From: JACVRW01 sp035947555
GTDB lineage: Bacteria > Actinomycetota > Thermoleophilia > Solirubrobacterales > Thermoleophilaceae
Direction of reading: 5' to 3'
DNA length: 16,537 nt
Assembly (NCBI GenBank): GCA_035947555.1
Contig: DASZJZ010000319.1
Coordinates: 1-16,537 of the forward strand
Positions 14,779-16,537 of the stretch are shown here, one piece after another; positions within the stretch are counted from its first letter, which is position 1, and every line of letters begins with the position of its first letter. Below the pieces are notes generated by a model, which saw nothing but the letters and a program-made list of their open reading frames with translations, was not told the origin of the DNA and searched no databases. Position numbers and translations under genes: made by a program.

Positions 14779-16537
14779 CGCGCCGCCTGCGCCCGCCGGC
14801 CACCAGCGCGACCGCCAGCCCCAGCAGGGCCAGGAGGCTCACCACCCACCCGATCGTCCAGCTCAGCGGCTCGTACCGGAATACGACCGTGTGGGCGCCG
14901 CCCGGCACCGGCACGCCGCGCAGCAGGTAGTCGACCCGCTCGACCGGCACCTCCTCTCCGTCGACCTCCGCCTTCCAGCCGGGGTAGTACGTGTCGGCGA
15001 GCACCACCAGCCCCGCGCGCTCGGAACGCGAGCGGATCACCACGCGCTCGCGCCCGTACTCCACGAGCCGCGCGGCGCCCGCCGCGCCGCTCGGGGCCCG
15101 CTCGGGCACCCGCCGCACCCGTCGCTCTGTCACGGCCGTGCGGCGCGGCTCGAAGCCGGGGCGGCCGATCGCGTCGAGGGCGGCGTCGCCGTCCTCCACC
15201 ACGCGCTGGGCCGGCACGAACCAGATGCGCGGCAGCGCGCCGTCGAGGCGGTAGAGGCGGGCGTCGGGCCCGCTGTAGACCTCGCGCAGCCCCTCGTGGC
15301 GCAGCGGCGCCGGGGCGGGCGTCGGCTCGTAGGGCGGCGTGGCGGCGCGCCCCGTGGCCCCCTGGAAGACGTGGGTCACGCCGAGGAGGCGCAGCGCGCG
15401 CAGGGCGCGCGGGGTCACGTCGCGCAGCTCGAGCGGGATGTCGAGGAGGCCCGCCGCGACCCCCAGCGAGCGCGGGTCGACCTCGCTGCGCCAGAAGCCG
15501 TCGAAGCGCCGGACGATCGGCACGTCGTAGCCGCGCGCCTCGTGGGGGCCGAAGCGCATCGGGATCACGTTCTGGGGGATCTCCTCCGTGCTCACGAAGC
15601 GCGCCGGGCGCTCGCGCTGGAGCTCGCGGATCGCGGCGGTGGCCGGCACGCTCGCGAAGCGGCGCTCGATCGCCGGGTTGTAGCCCATGCCGGCGCGGAA
15701 CAGATCGACGCACACCAGCGCCAGCGCGAGAGCGACGAAGGCGCCCGCGGCCAGGCGGCCGCTCACGCGCAGCAGCACCAGGGCCAGGGCGGCGCCCGCG
15801 AGGCCGATCCACAGGATCAGCGAGGACTGCCGGATCGCCGCCTCGTAACCCGGGTTCGTGACGAGCGTCGGCGAGTCCGCGAACAGCCAGGCGACTCGGA
15901 ACGCGTCGCCCATCTCGCCGGCGTCGAGCCCGGTGGCCGCGACCGCGACTGCCGGCGGCACCAGCAGCAACGCGGCCGCGATCCCCACCACCACGCGCGC
16001 CCGCCCGGGCGAGGCCCCGCGCAGGGAGCCGAGCTCGCCCAGGCCCCAGCCCGCCAGAAGCGCCACCGCCAGCATCGACAGCACGACCAGGCGCGTGTTG
16101 TGACCCGAGCTGAAGACGGGCAGCCGGGTCACGACCTGGAGGAACGGCGGCACGCCGAGGGCAACCGCAAGCCACAACGCCCCGAACAGCGCCACGGCCA
16201 CGCGCGTGACCGTCGGTCGCAGCACGAGCGCGGCCGCCGCCAGCGCGAGCGGGAGCGCTCCCGCGTACAGCGCGCGGTCGAGCAGGAACGGCCGCAGCGG
16301 CGTCTGGGTCGGCCGGCCCCACCAGTCGTGCAGGAAGATCCCGAGCGCGTCGCGGATCGGCAGGTGCACGTCGACCGACTGGTCGGCCCGCTCACGCAGG
16401 TCCGCAGAGAGCCAGAGGAGCTCCCCGAAGGGCACGAGCAGGACGGCCGCCAGCGCGGCGCCGCCCGCCACGCCGGCCCCGAACGCGAGCAGGGCGCGCG
16501 TGGCCGGCGCGCCGGCCGGCCTGCGGTGGGCCTGCCA
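14753..16537 (-). CDS. YfhO-family GT-C membrane protein (5' end cut by window edge)
   Basis: The frame is open to the right edge, leaving 594 residues plus stop; the N-terminus lies outside. It aligns with the C-terminal three quarters of the YfhO-family gene at 7133-9487: AGGAALAAV.LVPF.ELL, DWWGR versus DYWGR, RALYAGALPL, GVPPF, ARGYDVP...RFDGFWR, and the terminal YPGWKAEVDG domain before the last helix and a basic RRRR end. The two are full paralogues, diverged at protein level. Inferred role: an outward-facing transferase using a polyprenyl-linked sugar. A GTG at 16471 lies in the middle of a conserved segment and is not the real start. Its stop overlaps the convergent TPR-like gene by 26 bp, so no terminator separates them. 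Donor and acceptor are unknown. Confidence 0.85.
   Translation of the reverse strand, partial: WQAHRRPAGAPATRALLAFGAGVAGGAALAAVLLVPFGELLWLSADLRERADQSVDVHLPIRDALGIFLHDWWGRPTQTPLRPFLLDRALYAGALPLALAAAALVLRPTVTRVAVALFGALWLAVALGVPPFLQVVTRLPVFSSGHNTRLVVLSMLAVALLAGWGLGELGSLRGASPGRARVVVGIAAALLLVPPAVAVAATGLDAGEMGDAFRVAWLFADSPTLVTNPGYEAAIRQSSLILWIGLAGAALALVLLRVSGRLAAGAFVALALALVCVDLFRAGMGYNPAIERRFASVPATAAIRELQRERPARFVSTEEIPQNVIPMRFGPHEARGYDVPIVRRFDGFWRSEVDPRSLGVAAGLLDIPLELRDVTPRALRALRLLGVTHVFQGATGRAATPPYEPTPAPAPLRHEGLREVYSGPDARLYRLDGALPRIWFVPAQRVVEDGDAALDAIGRPGFEPRRTAVTERRVRRVPERAPSGAAGAARLVEYGRERVVIRSRSERAGLVVLADTYYPGWKAEVDGEEVPVERVDYLLRGVPVPGGAHTVVFRYEPLSWTIGWVVSLLALLGLAVALVAGGRRRRATTPPAAD

Noticed and set aside
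1..16537. CRISPR arrays, insertion sequences, tRNA genes, attachment sites
   Set aside because: No spaced direct repeats, transposase motifs, terminal inverted repeats or tRNA-like cloverleaf sequences were found on reading either strand; nearly all bases are in membrane-protein or glycosyltransferase genes.

Overview
The window is very GC-rich DNA with strong third-position G/C bias and almost no TTA, CTA or TCA codons. Gene content points to an actinobacterial lineage outside the well-studied genera: membrane glycosyltransferases, GTG starts and -10 boxes placed right next to start codons. The style best fits Thermoleophilia (Solirubrobacterales/Gaiellales-like). That placement is inference from gene style; there is no rRNA or marker gene here.

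Eleven protein genes fill the window, with almost no spacer. From left to right: an AftD-like arabinofuranosyltransferase homologue (minus strand, running off the left edge) preceded in its operon by a small four-helix membrane protein; a divergent plus-strand set of two tandem GT39/ArnT-type glycosyltransferase paralogues and a YfhO-family membrane protein; a minus-strand polyprenyl-phosphate sugar synthase (GtrB/CsbB-like GT2) that meets the YfhO gene tail to tail; a divergent plus-strand pair of an unrecognised polytopic GT-C-like protein and a soluble dolichyl-phosphate-mannose-synthase-like GT2; a minus-strand O-antigen-ligase (Wzy_C) protein; a small plus-strand single-helix TPR-like protein; and a second YfhO-family gene (minus strand) running off the right edge.

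The genes suggest one theme: glycan assembly on the outer face of the cytoplasmic membrane. The two GT2 enzymes would charge polyprenyl phosphate with sugars on the cytoplasmic side. The GT-C-type membrane proteins (AftD-like, two GT39, two YfhO, one unclassified) would use such lipid-linked sugars outside, and the ligase-family protein would transfer or polymerise the product. No flippase (GtrA/GtcA or Wzx), no priming glycosyltransferase and no nucleotide-sugar synthesis gene is visible, so the window is part of a larger locus or depends on genes elsewhere.

Transcription changes direction repeatedly. Three gene pairs converge with overlapping 3' ends (4, 100 and 26 bp), leaving no room for ordinary terminators, and three pairs diverge across 26-74 bp. 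In two of the divergent gaps both starts have a TANNNT -10-like box 7-9 nt upstream, which suggests leaderless transcripts. No tRNA, rRNA, CRISPR array, insertion sequence or transposase gene was seen, and no gene-free stretch exceeds 100 bp.
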